Positions 1-8,837 of a DNA stretch of 36,266 nt are shown piece after piece. The DNA comes from a bacterium (GTDB lineage Bacteria > SAR324 > XYD2-FULL-50-16), in NCBI GenBank assembly GCA_018830885.1, contig JAHJRI010000230.1, forward strand, positions 1 through 36,266, in the 5' to 3' direction. How positions within the stretch are numbered: position 1 is the first letter of the stretch; every line of letters starts with the position of its first letter. The position numbers and the translations under genes are program-made. The notes beneath the pieces are model-generated. The model saw nothing but the letters and a program-made list of their open reading frames with translations, was not told the DNA's origin and made no database searches.

Positions 1-1567
1 CCATCTTCACCCGCACTGCCGACAGCTCATTTACCAGATCGTCAATTTCCAGTTGCACCGCATCGATATCTATTTCCTCTTCCTTTTCAAAGGTGTCCAC
101 ATAGCGAGGGATATTGAGGTTGAAGTCGTTTTCCCTGATCTCCTCGAACTCGGCTAAATGGCTGTATTTTTCTTCTTCAGCCCTTACCGTGTAGCTTTCC
201 ATGATCCTGGCCAGATGCTCTTCGGAGAGGGTATTCTGGTTCTTATTCGAAACAAACTCCCTGCTGGCATCGACAAAGAAGACGTTTTTACACGCTTCCC
301 GGGCACCGCCTTTTTCACGGGAGCGGTCAAAAACCAGAATCGCCACCGGAATGTTGGTGGTTGGGAACAGGTTGCCCGGCAGGCCGATCACGGCATCCAG
401 CAGGTTTTCCTCAATCATTTTTTCACGGATACGCCCTTCGGCGGCACCTCGGAACAACACACCATGGGGAACCACTACAGCAACACGGCCCTCTTTTTCA
501 AGGGCGGTTTCCACCATATGGCTGATAAATGCCCAGTCACCCTTGCTTTTAGGTGGAACACCGCGCCAGAAACGGTTGTACTGATCGCTCTCGGCATTCT
601 CTGCTCCCCACTTATCCAGCGAGAAGGGGGGATTGGCCACCACACAGTTGAATTTCATCAACCGGTCATTTTCCACCAGCAGCGGACTGTTCAGGGTATC
701 GCACCATTCCACCCGGGCACTGTCAAAGCTGTGCAGGAACATGTTCATGCGGCAGAGTGCCCATGTGCTGCCATTGGACTCCTGTCCGAAGAGGGCAAAG
801 TTGCGACCTGCCTGTGCGTCGCTCCCAGCTTGTTTAGCGACTTCGGCAGCGGCCTGAACCAAAAGGCCACCCGATCCACAGGCCGGGTCACAAATGCGGT
901 CACCCGGCTTGGGGCCGGCCAGCCTGGCCACCAATTCCGTCACCTTCAGCGGGGTAAAGAACTCTCCGGCCTTCTTTCCGGAATCGGAGGCGAAGCGTTC
1001 AATCAGATAGATGTAGGTATTGCCGATCACATCCTCGGATACGAGGCTTGGCTTCAAACTCAGCTGTGGCTTGTTGAAATCCTCCAGCAGGGAATTGAGG
1101 CGTTTATTGCGATCTTTCGTCCGCCCGAGGTTGGCTTCGCTGTTGAAGTCGATATTGCGGAAGACCCCTTCGAGTTTGCTCTTGTTGCTCTCTTCAATAT
1201 GATCGAGCACGATATTGATCAGTTCGCCGATATTGGCGGCTGACCTGCGTTCATACAGGCTGTAATAAGTGGCCGGAAATTCATCCAGAACCGTTTCTGC
1301 ACCGGTTTCGTTATTTTTTTCGGTGAGTTTCACCACCGGGAGAACAAAACGTTCACGCTCGAGCTTGCGGCGGATACGAACATCATCATTTCCATACTGT
1401 TTTTGATATTTTTCGTAGTGGTCCTGCCAAACGTCGGAGATGTATTTCAAAAACAGCATCACAAGGATGTAGTCTTTGTACTGTGCCGGATCAACAACTC
1501 CCCGGAACGTGTCACACGCCGCCCACGCCGCGTTGTTGATGTCTTTCTGATCAATCTTATTACTCAT
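1..1567 (-). CDS. hsdM: Type I restriction-modification DNA methyltransferase subunit (HsdM), partial
   Basis: An open frame of 522 codons runs from ATG at 1567 to the left edge without a stop, so the C-terminus is missing. It encodes an N6-adenine DNA methylase of the type I class, which binds the HsdS specificity subunit and modifies one adenine per half site. The N-terminal region (starting MSNKIDQKDINNAAWAACD) is the HsdM helical domain. The SAM-binding motif DPACGSGG and the catalytic NPPF motif are both present in the middle of the chain, and RNFALFGQESNGSTWALCRM follows motif I as usual. GGAG lies 9 bases upstream of the ATG. The gene starts 3 bases after the hsdS stop, so the two are probably translationally coupled. 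An hsdR gene is expected beyond the left edge but cannot be seen. Confidence 0.95.
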   Translation of the reverse strand, partial: MSNKIDQKDINNAAWAACDTFRGVVDPAQYKDYILVMLFLKYISDVWQDHYEKYQKQYGNDDVRIRRKLERERFVLPVVKLTEKNNETGAETVLDEFPATYYSLYERRSAANIGELINIVLDHIEESNKSKLEGVFRNIDFNSEANLGRTKDRNKRLNSLLEDFNKPQLSLKPSLVSEDVIGNTYIYLIERFASDSGKKAGEFFTPLKVTELVARLAGPKPGDRICDPACGSGGLLVQAAAEVAKQAGSDAQAGRNFALFGQESNGSTWALCRMNMFLHSFDSARVEWCDTLNSPLLVENDRLMKFNCVVANPPFSLDKWGAENAESDQYNRFWRGVPPKSKGDWAFISHMVETALEKEGRVAVVVPHGVLFRGAAEGRIREKMIEENLLDAVIGLPGNLFPTTNIPVAILVFDRSREKGGAREACKNVFFVDASREFVSNKNQNTLSEEHLARIMESYTVRAEEEKYSHLAEFEEIRENDFNLNIPRYVDTFEKEEEIDIDAVQLEIDDLVNELSAVRVKM

Positions 1568-1570
1568 GTT

Positions 1571-2149
1571 TTATTCTCCTTTTGCAAACTGCATTAGCAC
1601 TGCTGAAATGTACTGTTCCCGCTTATCTGCCAGCTTATGAAGCAGGGTTTGTTCACGAGTAAGCAGCGTGGCCAGCTCTACGATGTTTTTCTGTTTTTTT
1701 AGACTTGGTAGTACCACCTCCAGATCTTCAATCGTCTGCTTGCTGATCATTTTCTGAACCGTGCCCTTGGCTCTGCTGGTCAGGAAAATCTGCGCATCCC
1801 GCTGACTGATGTACCAGTTCAGATACTCGGGCAAAACCTTGTCCGGCTTTGCCACCCGGATTCTCAATAAGGGAGCGGCAACAACAGCCTTACCCGGATC
1901 ATCGAGAAGAACTGCTGCTGTGGTTACATGGCCGCGAGACCTGAATACCAGGTCGCCTCTCCGTGCAAGATGATGTTCTTTTACGGTCTCCATATCAATT
2001 CTCAACAATTCGTCACAGCCAACCGTGTGGTCATCAAGCAGGTCCTTCATCTGAATAACAGCAATTCCGCCACTCTCAGAGGTTTCCAGACGAGACCTGA
2101 ATGAATACCCCATCTGTACAGTTGCCAGTTTTTTTATTTTCATCTTCAT
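1571..2149 (-). CDS. hsdS: Type I restriction-modification specificity subunit (HsdS), single target-recognition domain
   Basis: This 192-residue protein resembles one half of a type I specificity subunit: one target-recognition domain (GDLVFRSRGH, APLLRIRV, LNWYISQRDAQIFL, AKGTVQKMISKQTIEDLEV) followed by a helical spacer (KKQKNIVELATLLTREQTLL). Full-length HsdS usually carries two such domains in about 400 residues, so this one would have to dimerise. The frame extends upstream to 2230. I chose the ATG at 2149 because GAGTGAG lies just before it and homologous subunits start close to the KKLATVQMGYSFRSRLE segment; ATG 2143 is an alternative. It lies upstream of hsdM, the reverse of the commoner M-S order. 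The family call is confident; the exact start is less so. Confidence 0.85.
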   Translation of the reverse strand: MKMKIKKLATVQMGYSFRSRLETSESGGIAVIQMKDLLDDHTVGCDELLRIDMETVKEHHLARRGDLVFRSRGHVTTAAVLLDDPGKAVVAAPLLRIRVAKPDKVLPEYLNWYISQRDAQIFLTSRAKGTVQKMISKQTIEDLEVVLPSLKKQKNIVELATLLTREQTLLHKLADKREQYISAVLMQFAKGE

Positions 2150-2820
2150 TTGCTCACTCTTCAATATGCTGTAATGTCGTTTCTGCAATAATTGCATAAT
2201 AGAACGATGCTTGTCAAATATATTTTGCAAAAATACCGTTTCTGTATTTTGTTAATCTTACTCATCCTGGAATGTAAAAATAAGGCACTTAAAAATCTTT
2301 CAGTCGAGCTGTTTGGCAAAAGACACGCAAGGCATAACAAGTCAGATATTAAGCTCATATTATTAACATAGATATTACCCCTGTTTCATAACATTCTGGC
2401 CATGGAGAAACCATGAATAAGATCATTATCTAAATACTGATCATCGTTGGAACATGCGTTTTAAAGAGCGTTTTAGTCATGTTCAAACCAAAAGTCTATC
2501 AATAGACGTGGCTCAATTATGTTTTTTAGGTTGACATTCAGAATTTACATGCAACGATTTTCAACCCTGAACAGTTACCATCCGTTCAAAGAAAACCGAT
2601 ACAGATAGCCACCATGGGACTGCTTCCTGAATTGACCGGTAAAAAGTCGGGTTGCCTGTATCCTGCAACACAACCCTGCCTGCATCCGGTTTTCCTTTTT
2701 TCAGGTTGATTTTTTTTATGGTTGTATGCTAGGTTTATGGCGTGCTATTTTCGTAATAATTCCATTACCTTAATGGACAAACGAATCAACAGATAACGTC
2801 AATTTTCTTGAGGAGGTCAC
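2150..2820. other. Gene-free AT-rich intergenic region upstream of ugpB
   Basis: About 670 bases between the divergent hsdS and ugpB. It is visibly more AT-rich than its surroundings and holds no convincing reading frame. It must carry the ugpB promoter, but I could not single out a good -35/-10 pair, and I see no clear pair of CTGTCAT-like PhoB half sites, which regulate ugp in E. coli. AGGAGG at about 2812-2817 is a strong ribosome binding site for ugpB. Confidence 0.5.
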
Positions 2821-4137
2821 ATGGTAGCTTTAAAAAGAGGAGTCCTGTCCGTATGTGTCCTGTTTTGTTTTTTTACAGCCCAGGCATTGGCTGTAATTGA
2901 AATTCAATGGTGGCATGCGATGGGCGGTCGACTGGGCGAAAAAGTCCAGGAGATCACGGACGGTTTTAATGCCAAGCAGAGCAAGTACAAGCTTGTCCAG
3001 GTGTACAAGGGGAACTATGCCGATACAATGACAGCCGGGATCGCCGCTTTCAGATCCAAAACCCAGCCCCACATCATGCAGGTTTTTGAAGTGGGAACAG
3101 CGACAATGATGGCCGCCAAGGGCGCCATCTATCCGGTTTACCAGTTGATGGCCGAAACCGGGGAACCCTTTGATCCCAATGCTTATCTGTCCACGGTCAC
3201 CGGGTATTACACCAATTCGGCAGGGGAAATGCTCTCCATGCCTTTCAACAGCTCGACCCCGGTTCTTTACATCAACGAGGAAGCTTTCCAGAAAGCCGGT
3301 CTCGATGTGAACAAACCGCCCAAAACCTGGCCGGAAGTGGCTGATTATTCGCGCAAGATTATTAAGGCCGGTTATAAATGTGGATTTTCAACAGCCTGGA
3401 TCTCCTGGATTCAGTTGGAAAATTTATCCGCCTGGCACAATGTCCCCTTTGGAACCAAATCCAACGGGTTTGACGGCCTGGATACCGAATTTGTCATGAA
3501 TGGTCCGCTCCAGGTGAAACATATCCAGGCACTGGCTGACTGGCAGAAGGAGAACATCTTTGTATACGGTGGCAGACGGAATCTCGGCAATGCGAAGTTT
3601 TCATCCGGGGAGTGCGGCATGTACACCGAGTCTTCAGCCGGCTATGCCGGGTTCGCGAAGGTGGCCAAATTCAAATTTAGAACCGCCATGCTGCCCTACT
3701 GGCCGGATCAGCCTGGAGCCCCGCAAAACACCATCATCGGTGGCGCCAGCCTGTGGGTGTTGAAAGGTCACAAGGCCGCTGAGTATGAGGGCGTGGCCAA
3801 GTTTTTCTCCTATCTGTCCAGCCCCGCTGTTCAGGCTGACTGGCATCAATTCACCGGGTATCTGCCGATTACCCACGATGCCTATACCATGACCAAGGGT
3901 CAGGGCTTCTATGTTGAAAACCCGTGGATGGAAACCGCCCTGAAACAGATGACACTGAATAAACCGACCAACAACTCCCGGGGACTGCGATTCGGGAATT
4001 TTGTGCAGATGCGGGACGTTATCTACAATGAACTGGAAGCCATCTTTTCCGGTAAAAAAACGGCCCAGCAAGGGCTGGATGAAGCGGTCGCAACCGGCAA
4101 CAACCTGTTGCGGCGGTTTGAAAACGCCAATAAATAG
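2821..4137 (+). CDS. ugpB: Glycerol-3-phosphate / glycerophosphodiester ABC transporter, periplasmic binding protein UgpB
   Basis: A 438-residue secreted binding protein, the same length as E. coli UgpB and recognisably colinear with it. Residues 1-24 form a Sec signal peptide ending QALA. Conserved stretches include QWWHAMGG, YKGNYADTMTAGIAAFR, QVFEVGTATMMAAKGAI, PFNSSTPVLY, PPKTWPEVADY, IIGGASLWVLKG, WHQFTGYLPIT and NNSRGLRFGN, which contain the Tyr, Glu, Ser and Arg positions that hold glycerol-3-phosphate in the family. In E. coli this protein binds glycerol-3-phosphate and glycerophosphocholine. It heads a four-gene operon with a strong AGGAGG site, and is followed by a hairpin and a repeat before ugpA, so it may be made in excess over the membrane subunits. 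Confidence 0.95.
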   Translation: MVALKRGVLSVCVLFCFFTAQALAVIEIQWWHAMGGRLGEKVQEITDGFNAKQSKYKLVQVYKGNYADTMTAGIAAFRSKTQPHIMQVFEVGTATMMAAKGAIYPVYQLMAETGEPFDPNAYLSTVTGYYTNSAGEMLSMPFNSSTPVLYINEEAFQKAGLDVNKPPKTWPEVADYSRKIIKAGYKCGFSTAWISWIQLENLSAWHNVPFGTKSNGFDGLDTEFVMNGPLQVKHIQALADWQKENIFVYGGRRNLGNAKFSSGECGMYTESSAGYAGFAKVAKFKFRTAMLPYWPDQPGAPQNTIIGGASLWVLKGHKAAEYEGVAKFFSYLSSPAVQADWHQFTGYLPITHDAYTMTKGQGFYVENPWMETALKQMTLNKPTNNSRGLRFGNFVQMRDVIYNELEAIFSGKKTAQQGLDEAVATGNNLLRRFENANK

Positions 4138-4161
4138 TCTTTTTTGAGACTGACAGACAGG

Positions 4162-4204
4162 GGGATGGTTTGCCCGTGCGCGCTGCACCCCACCAAACCA
4201 TCCC
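4162..4204 (+). other. Intercistronic hairpin after ugpB
   Basis: GGGATGGTTTG (4162-4172) pairs perfectly with CAAACCATCCC (4194-4204), and a smaller GTGC/GCAC stem lies in the loop. No T-run follows directly; the nearest is about 20 bases downstream. It therefore looks more like an mRNA-stabilising or attenuating stem between ugpB and ugpA than a full terminator. Confidence 0.6.
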
Positions 4205-4231
4205 TGTTCTGAGTTGGTTCGTTTTTTGTAA

Positions 4232-4342
4232 CTATTCACCTGTATACGCCCCAAAGATATTGTGTTTCAGGAAACCATCCATGGCTTCCAAGGTTCTTGA
4301 AACACGATACCTTCAGGGCTGAGCGGGAATTGGACTGAATAG
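4232..4342 (+). repeat. Palindromic interspersed repeat, copy 1 (between ugpB and ugpA)
   Basis: This 111-bp unit begins CTATTCA and ends TGAATAG, and inside it has a long imperfect inverted repeat (AAAGATATTGTGTTTCA on one side, TTGAAACACGATACCTTC on the other). It matches the unit at 24108-24248 nearly base for base outside a 30-base internal deletion, and also matches the reverse complement of 15163-15257. No transposase is encoded, so it behaves like a non-autonomous MITE/REP-like element. It lies between two genes of one operon. Confidence 0.8.
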
Positions 4343-4378
4343 TCACCGTTTTTTTCACACCAGTTTGCAGGCAGCCAT

Positions 4379-5263
4379 ATGGAACAGCAACGCGTGGTAT
4401 TCAGTAATAAGGTCTTGCCGTACGTTTTGATTGCTCCCCAGGTGCTGATCACCCTTGTTTTTTTCTTCTGGCCGGCATCCCAGGCGCTCTTTCAATCCGT
4501 GCTCACGGAAGATGCATTCGGGCTTTCCCGGACGTTTGCGGGACTTTACAACTTTACCAGCCTTTTTAAGGACGATGTCTACCTGAATTCTCTGGGAACC
4601 ACGGCCTTTTTCAGTATCGCCGTGGCATTTTCCTCCATCACCGTCGCGCTGCTGCTGGCTGTCATGGCCCACCGGGTTACCCGGGGCGGGACGATCTACA
4701 AGACACTGCTTATCTGGCCCTATGCCGTGGCCAATATGGTAGCCGGCGTCCTGTGGTTTTTTCTGTTTAATAATACGGCGGGCATCATCGCCTATTTTTT
4801 GCGGGTGATGCAGTATGACTGGAATCACGCACTCAATACCGGGCAGGCGATGTTTCTGGTCGTCTTTGCCTCCAGTTGGCGACAGATTTCCTATAACTTC
4901 ATCTTTTTTCTGGCAGGATTGCACTCCATCCCGCCATCATTGATTGAAGCGGCCGCCATCGATGGTGCATCCCCGTTCAGGCGCTTCTGGACCATTGTGT
5001 TCCCCCTGCTTTCACCTACCAGTTTTTTCCTGATCGTCATGAACGTCGTCTACTCCTTTTTCGATACGTTCGGTGTGATCCATGCCATTACCGGTGGCGG
5101 TCCGGATTATGCCACCAATATACTCGTGTTCAAGGTCTATCATGACGGCTTCCTGGGGCTGGATATCGGCAGCTCGGCCGCCCAGTCCGTCATTCTCATG
5201 TCGATCGTCGTCGTTCTGACGATTGTTCAGTTTCGTTATATCGAAAGAAAAGTGCACTATTAA
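4379..5263 (+). CDS. ugpA: Glycerol-3-phosphate ABC transporter permease UgpA
   Basis: A 294-residue inner-membrane permease (E. coli UgpA is 295) with about six hydrophobic segments, the first being [18 protein letters not shown] near residues 17-34. The cytoplasmic EAA loop that docks onto the ATPase is clear: [20 protein letters not shown] near residues 194-213. It forms the translocation pore with UgpE. The ATG at 4379 has only a weak upstream AGG. It is separated from ugpB by 241 bases holding a hairpin and a palindromic repeat, while it is tightly spaced to ugpE (12 bases). Confidence 0.93.
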   Translation: MEQQRVVFSNKVLPYVLIAPQVLITLVFFFWPASQALFQSVLTEDAFGLSRTFAGLYNFTSLFKDDVYLNSLGTTAFFSIAVAFSSITVALLLAVMAHRVTRGGTIYKTLLIWPYAVANMVAGVLWFFLFNNTAGIIAYFLRVMQYDWNHALNTGQAMFLVVFASSWRQISYNFIFFLAGLHSIPPSLIEAAAIDGASPFRRFWTIVFPLLSPTSFFLIVMNVVYSFFDTFGVIHAITGGGPDYATNILVFKVYHDGFLGLDIGSSAAQSVILMSIVVVLTIVQFRYIERKVHY

Positions 5264-5275
5264 GGAGGATCCGGT

Positions 5276-6121
5276 ATGGTTCACAACAGACCCTGGCTCA
5301 CACTGGTGACACACGCCATTCTCATCCTGGGAATATTGATTCTGGTGTTTCCCATCTATGTGACATTTGTCGCTTCCACCCGCACCGTGGCTTCAATCCT
5401 GGCCTCTCCCATGCCTTTATGGCCGGGCATGGAAATGGTGGACAACTACCTGGCGGCGTTGGCCGGCCCCTCAAAATCGGTCGGGGTCTCTGTGGGGCAC
5501 ATGATGCTCAACAGCCTGATCATGGCCCTGGGGATTGCCCTTGGAAAAATCGCCATCTCGCTGACCGCAGCCTATGCGTTTGTCTATTTTCGGTTTCGAT
5601 TTCGAACGTTTTTCTTCTGGATGATTTTTGTGACCCTGATGCTTCCGGTCGAGGTGCGGATCGTTCCAACCGTCGAGGTGGCAGCCAAACTGGGACTGCT
5701 GGATACCCATCTCGGTCTGATCCTGCCGTTGATAGCCTCCGCCACGGCTACCTTTCTGTTACGGCAGTTTTTCATGACCCTTCCCAATGAATTGTGCGAA
5801 GCCGCCCGGGTGGATGGCGCCGGTCCCTATCGCTTTTTTATTGATATTCTGGTCCCCATGTCGCGCACCATGATCGCAGCCCTGTTCGTGATTCTGTTTA
5901 TCTACGGGTGGAACCAGTATCTCTGGCCCCTGCTGATCACGACCAAGGAGTCGTCTTACACGATGCTGATCGGTATCAAGCGCATGCTGGATGTGGGTGA
6001 AGGGCAGATCGAATGGAATCTGGTCATGGCCAGCACCATCCTGGCGATCATACCACCGGTATTTGTCGTGGTCATCATGCAGAAACAATTTGTCAAGGGA
6101 TTAACCGAAACCGAAAAATAG
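5276..6121 (+). CDS. ugpE: Glycerol-3-phosphate ABC transporter permease UgpE
   Basis: A 281-residue inner-membrane permease, exactly the E. coli UgpE length. It has about six hydrophobic segments and the EAA loop CEAARVDGAGPYRFFIDILVP near residues 178-198. The C-terminal segment IPPVFVVVIMQKQFVKGLTE is typical of MalG/UgpE-type permeases. A strong AAGGAGG site precedes ATG 5276, 12 bases after the ugpA stop. It is followed by ugpC after 10 bases, so the three downstream ugp genes are probably co-translated. Confidence 0.93.
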   Translation: MVHNRPWLTLVTHAILILGILILVFPIYVTFVASTRTVASILASPMPLWPGMEMVDNYLAALAGPSKSVGVSVGHMMLNSLIMALGIALGKIAISLTAAYAFVYFRFRFRTFFFWMIFVTLMLPVEVRIVPTVEVAAKLGLLDTHLGLILPLIASATATFLLRQFFMTLPNELCEAARVDGAGPYRFFIDILVPMSRTMIAALFVILFIYGWNQYLWPLLITTKESSYTMLIGIKRMLDVGEGQIEWNLVMASTILAIIPPVFVVVIMQKQFVKGLTETEK

Positions 6122-6131
6122 GAGAACGACT

Positions 6132-7211
6132 ATGGCGACCGCTAGATTGGAAGGTATTACCAAATCATTCGGCGACGTTGAAATACTGCACGGCATCGAC
6201 TGTGAAATCCAGAACGGGGAATTTATTGTGATCCTGGGCCCATCCGGTTGCGGAAAATCCACGTTGTTAAGACTGATTGCCGGTCTGGAAAAAATTACAT
6301 CGGGGACCATTCAAATTGACGATCGGATAGTCAATGATCTCGAACCGGCTGAAAGGGATATTGCCATGGTGTTTCAGACCTATGCCCTCTATCCCCACAT
6401 GACCATTTTCAACAACATGGCCTACGGGCTCAAAATCCGTAAGATGTCCCGGGCGGAGATCGAAAAACGGGTCCAGAAAGCAGCAGAAATACTGGAATTG
6501 ACCCCATTGCTGAAACGCAAACCGAAACAGCTGTCCGGGGGACAGCGACAGCGGGTCGCCATGGGGCGCTGCATCGTGCGCGAGCCCAAGCTGTTCCTGT
6601 TTGACGAACCCCTCAGCAACCTGGATGCCAAACTGCGGGTGCAGATGCGGCTGGAGATCCGGAAACTGCACCACCAGTTGAATATTACCAGTATCTATGT
6701 CACCCATGATCAGGTCGAGGCCATGACCCTGGGAGATCGGCTGCTGGTCATGGACAAGGGACTGACCGCCCAGATCGGCACCCCGCTGGATGTTTACGAA
6801 AGACCGGCCAATATTTTTGTCGCGGGGTTTATCGGCTCGCCTTCCATGAATTTTATGGAGGCCCAGCTTGAAAACGACGGCCGCTCGATCCGCATCTCAA
6901 AAAACGAAGCGCTGGAGCTGCCGGAAAAGGGACTGCCTGAATTCAACGGCAAGAAGGTCAAGGTGGGGCTGCGGCCGGAACACTTCATCATCTGCGATCC
7001 CAAGGAGGCCCAGATCAATCTCGTCACCGACGTGGTGGAAAAACTGGGCGCCGATACTCTGGTCCATGGTTTTTCCCAGGAATCCAAAATTGCCATGACA
7101 GCCCGCCTGGACGGTATCCAGCATTTCAACAGGGATACGGTGCTGCCATTCCGCATCCAGTCCAACAAGCTGCATATTTTTGATCCTGACAGCGGGAAAA
7201 GGATCAATTAA
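6132..7211 (+). CDS. ugpC: Glycerol-3-phosphate ABC transporter ATP-binding protein UgpC
   Basis: A 359-residue ATPase of the MalK/UgpC group that powers the UgpBAE importer from the cytoplasmic side. It shows, in order, Walker A GPSGCGKST (about 36-44), the Q-loop FQTYALYPHMTI, the signature LSGGQRQRVAMGRC, Walker B LFLFDEPLSNLDAKLR, the H-loop VTHDQVEAMTLGDR, and a C-terminal TOBE-like regulatory domain (VKVGLRPEHF). AGGAG precedes the ATG. It is the last gene of the operon; the next gene is convergent. No phosphodiesterase (ugpQ) follows, unlike in E. coli. Confidence 0.93.
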   Translation: MATARLEGITKSFGDVEILHGIDCEIQNGEFIVILGPSGCGKSTLLRLIAGLEKITSGTIQIDDRIVNDLEPAERDIAMVFQTYALYPHMTIFNNMAYGLKIRKMSRAEIEKRVQKAAEILELTPLLKRKPKQLSGGQRQRVAMGRCIVREPKLFLFDEPLSNLDAKLRVQMRLEIRKLHHQLNITSIYVTHDQVEAMTLGDRLLVMDKGLTAQIGTPLDVYERPANIFVAGFIGSPSMNFMEAQLENDGRSIRISKNEALELPEKGLPEFNGKKVKVGLRPEHFIICDPKEAQINLVTDVVEKLGADTLVHGFSQESKIAMTARLDGIQHFNRDTVLPFRIQSNKLHIFDPDSGKRIN

Positions 7212-7283
7212 GTTATCTTCGGCTGCTGGAACGCTTTTTTAACGGCTTGCAGAAGGCGTGTCGGGTACGGCAACATCAGGTTG

Positions 7284-8837
7284 CTATTTCAGTTCAAAAT
7301 TGATGTCCAGCAGGTGTGGATCATCAAAATGGGCACGACCCACCAGCTTTGTGGGATGATGCCCCCGCTGTCTCATGGCGCCGACCCGGGAAATGCCCAT
7401 GGAAAAGAATATATAGGGCTCGATCCGGTCCGATCCGATCCCGACCCCCTCCTCGTCGAACATACTGGCGAACCCGCCTGAGTTCCGCGGGATCGATTCC
7501 AGGCGATTATAGGGCAACAACCGGTAGACTTCAAGCTTTTCCGAAGTCAGGTCTGTTCCCACATCCTCGACCTGGTGCCAGCCGGAAGTGACCCGAATAC
7601 CCAGCGGTTTTTCCGGGAAATCCGCTGGCAGATAGTCGATCACCACCGGATCAAAATCCCAGGAAACAGGTCTGATACCCAGGAGACGCTCCTTTCTCGG
7701 GATGAAAAAATGGTAACAACCGCAGTTGTTCATGCCGTCCACCATCACCGGTTCGCCGGCATCGTCCAGGGAGATGCGCAGCGTGATTCCGTCCAGTTCA
7801 CCCCGTTCGATGGCGGGGGCATTGGGACCCAGTCGCCCGGCCGTCCAGGTGACATAGTTGATCTGCAGAATCGGTCTGCCATGCAGCAGGGATGGGGTGA
7901 AGTAATAGTATACGGTGGGCTGCGTGATATCTATTTTCAGCCTGTTCCCTTCCCATGTGACTTCGCCCGGGATATCATAGGCTTCGGCCACATCATGGAC
8001 AAAAATAGGGGCGAACAGTCGTGCCAGCTGCAGTTTATCTGTTTCTGAAAGCCGGGGCAATCCGAAGGCGTCCCGGACAGATCCGTCATAAATACGGCGT
8101 GTGACAGACGCTTTTTCCGGGGTGTGGTCCGACGGACCGTACGCCATCAGTTTTCCATGAACCACCAGGTCTGCAGGCGGTGTCTGGTTACGCGCCCTCA
8201 TCGTATCATAGGCCCCGTCCGTAAAATAGGCCACCACAGGCATCACCAGCGGGTAGAGACCAAACGTGCGCATGGTGAGTGAATAGTCATCCGGCACCAT
8301 AACGGTATCGATTAGTACCGGGAAGAGGGATTCTGACTGCAGATCGTGGTCGAGCAGTATCCCGGATGCTTCGACGGTCCTTTGCAGCAGTTCCCGGCGA
8401 CGATCCGCAGAAGGGGTTGGGGTGTCCCGGGTCAACGCCTGCAGTGCGGATTCGGGGAGATTGGCAATCTCCTTTTCCCGGGCTTCCAGATCCAGGGCCT
8501 GCATTTCCAGCAGCCAGTCTTTTCTGCGGACAGGAGAATCCAGCTGGTCTTTCAATGCAGCCAGGTACCGGCTGGTACGCAGGTAAGGAAATCCCTCAAT
8601 CCGTGAATATGCCCGATGCTCAACCCTGGCTGCTTTGACCTCGCTGTCGAGTTGTTTGAAAAACGCCTCCGCCATTTCAGGGCGCCGGTTTTCCGCCAGA
8701 AAACGGTCGGTTCGCGTTGTGGAACAACCACCGATGATCAACACCAGTATGGTTGGAACCAGTAATAGCCAAAAAAACGATTGCAGTCGAATCCGCGCCG
8801 TTATCTTTGTGCAATGGGCAACAGGGTTGGTTGTCAT
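7284..8837 (-). CDS. Large conserved-looking lipoprotein of unknown function
   Basis: This 517-residue protein starts with a type II signal peptide: a hydrophobic segment (FFWLLLVPTILVLIIGG) ending in the lipobox IIGGC near residue 38, so it should be lipid-anchored. The rest is soluble. Distinctive segments are FAPIFVHDVAEAYDIPGE, QPTVYYYFTPSLLHGRP, GMNNCGCYHFFIPRKERLLG and LGIRVTSGWHQVEDV. The NCGCYH segment, with two Cys and a His, could bind a metal or be redox-active, but this is a guess. I do not recognise the family. It stands alone, converging on ugpC and separated by 451 bases from the next gene upstream. A possible promoter with an overlapping inverted repeat lies near 9031-9066. 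Confidence 0.8.
   Translation of the reverse strand: MTTNPVAHCTKITARIRLQSFFWLLLVPTILVLIIGGCSTTRTDRFLAENRRPEMAEAFFKQLDSEVKAARVEHRAYSRIEGFPYLRTSRYLAALKDQLDSPVRRKDWLLEMQALDLEAREKEIANLPESALQALTRDTPTPSADRRRELLQRTVEASGILLDHDLQSESLFPVLIDTVMVPDDYSLTMRTFGLYPLVMPVVAYFTDGAYDTMRARNQTPPADLVVHGKLMAYGPSDHTPEKASVTRRIYDGSVRDAFGLPRLSETDKLQLARLFAPIFVHDVAEAYDIPGEVTWEGNRLKIDITQPTVYYYFTPSLLHGRPILQINYVTWTAGRLGPNAPAIERGELDGITLRISLDDAGEPVMVDGMNNCGCYHFFIPRKERLLGIRPVSWDFDPVVIDYLPADFPEKPLGIRVTSGWHQVEDVGTDLTSEKLEVYRLLPYNRLESIPRNSGGFASMFDEEGVGIGSDRIEPYIFFSMGISRVGAMRQRGHHPTKLVGRAHFDDPHLLDINFELK

Noticed and set aside
158..1243. Long plus-strand open frame opposite hsdM
   Set aside because: Antisense shadow; the minus-strand frame has clear methyltransferase motifs.
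2738..2754. Possible sigma-54 promoter (TGGC ... TTTTCG) before ugpB
   Set aside because: The -12 GC is missing at the required spacing.
2231..2820. PhoB box expected for a ugp operon
   Set aside because: No pair of CTGTCAT-like half sites at 11-base spacing could be seen.
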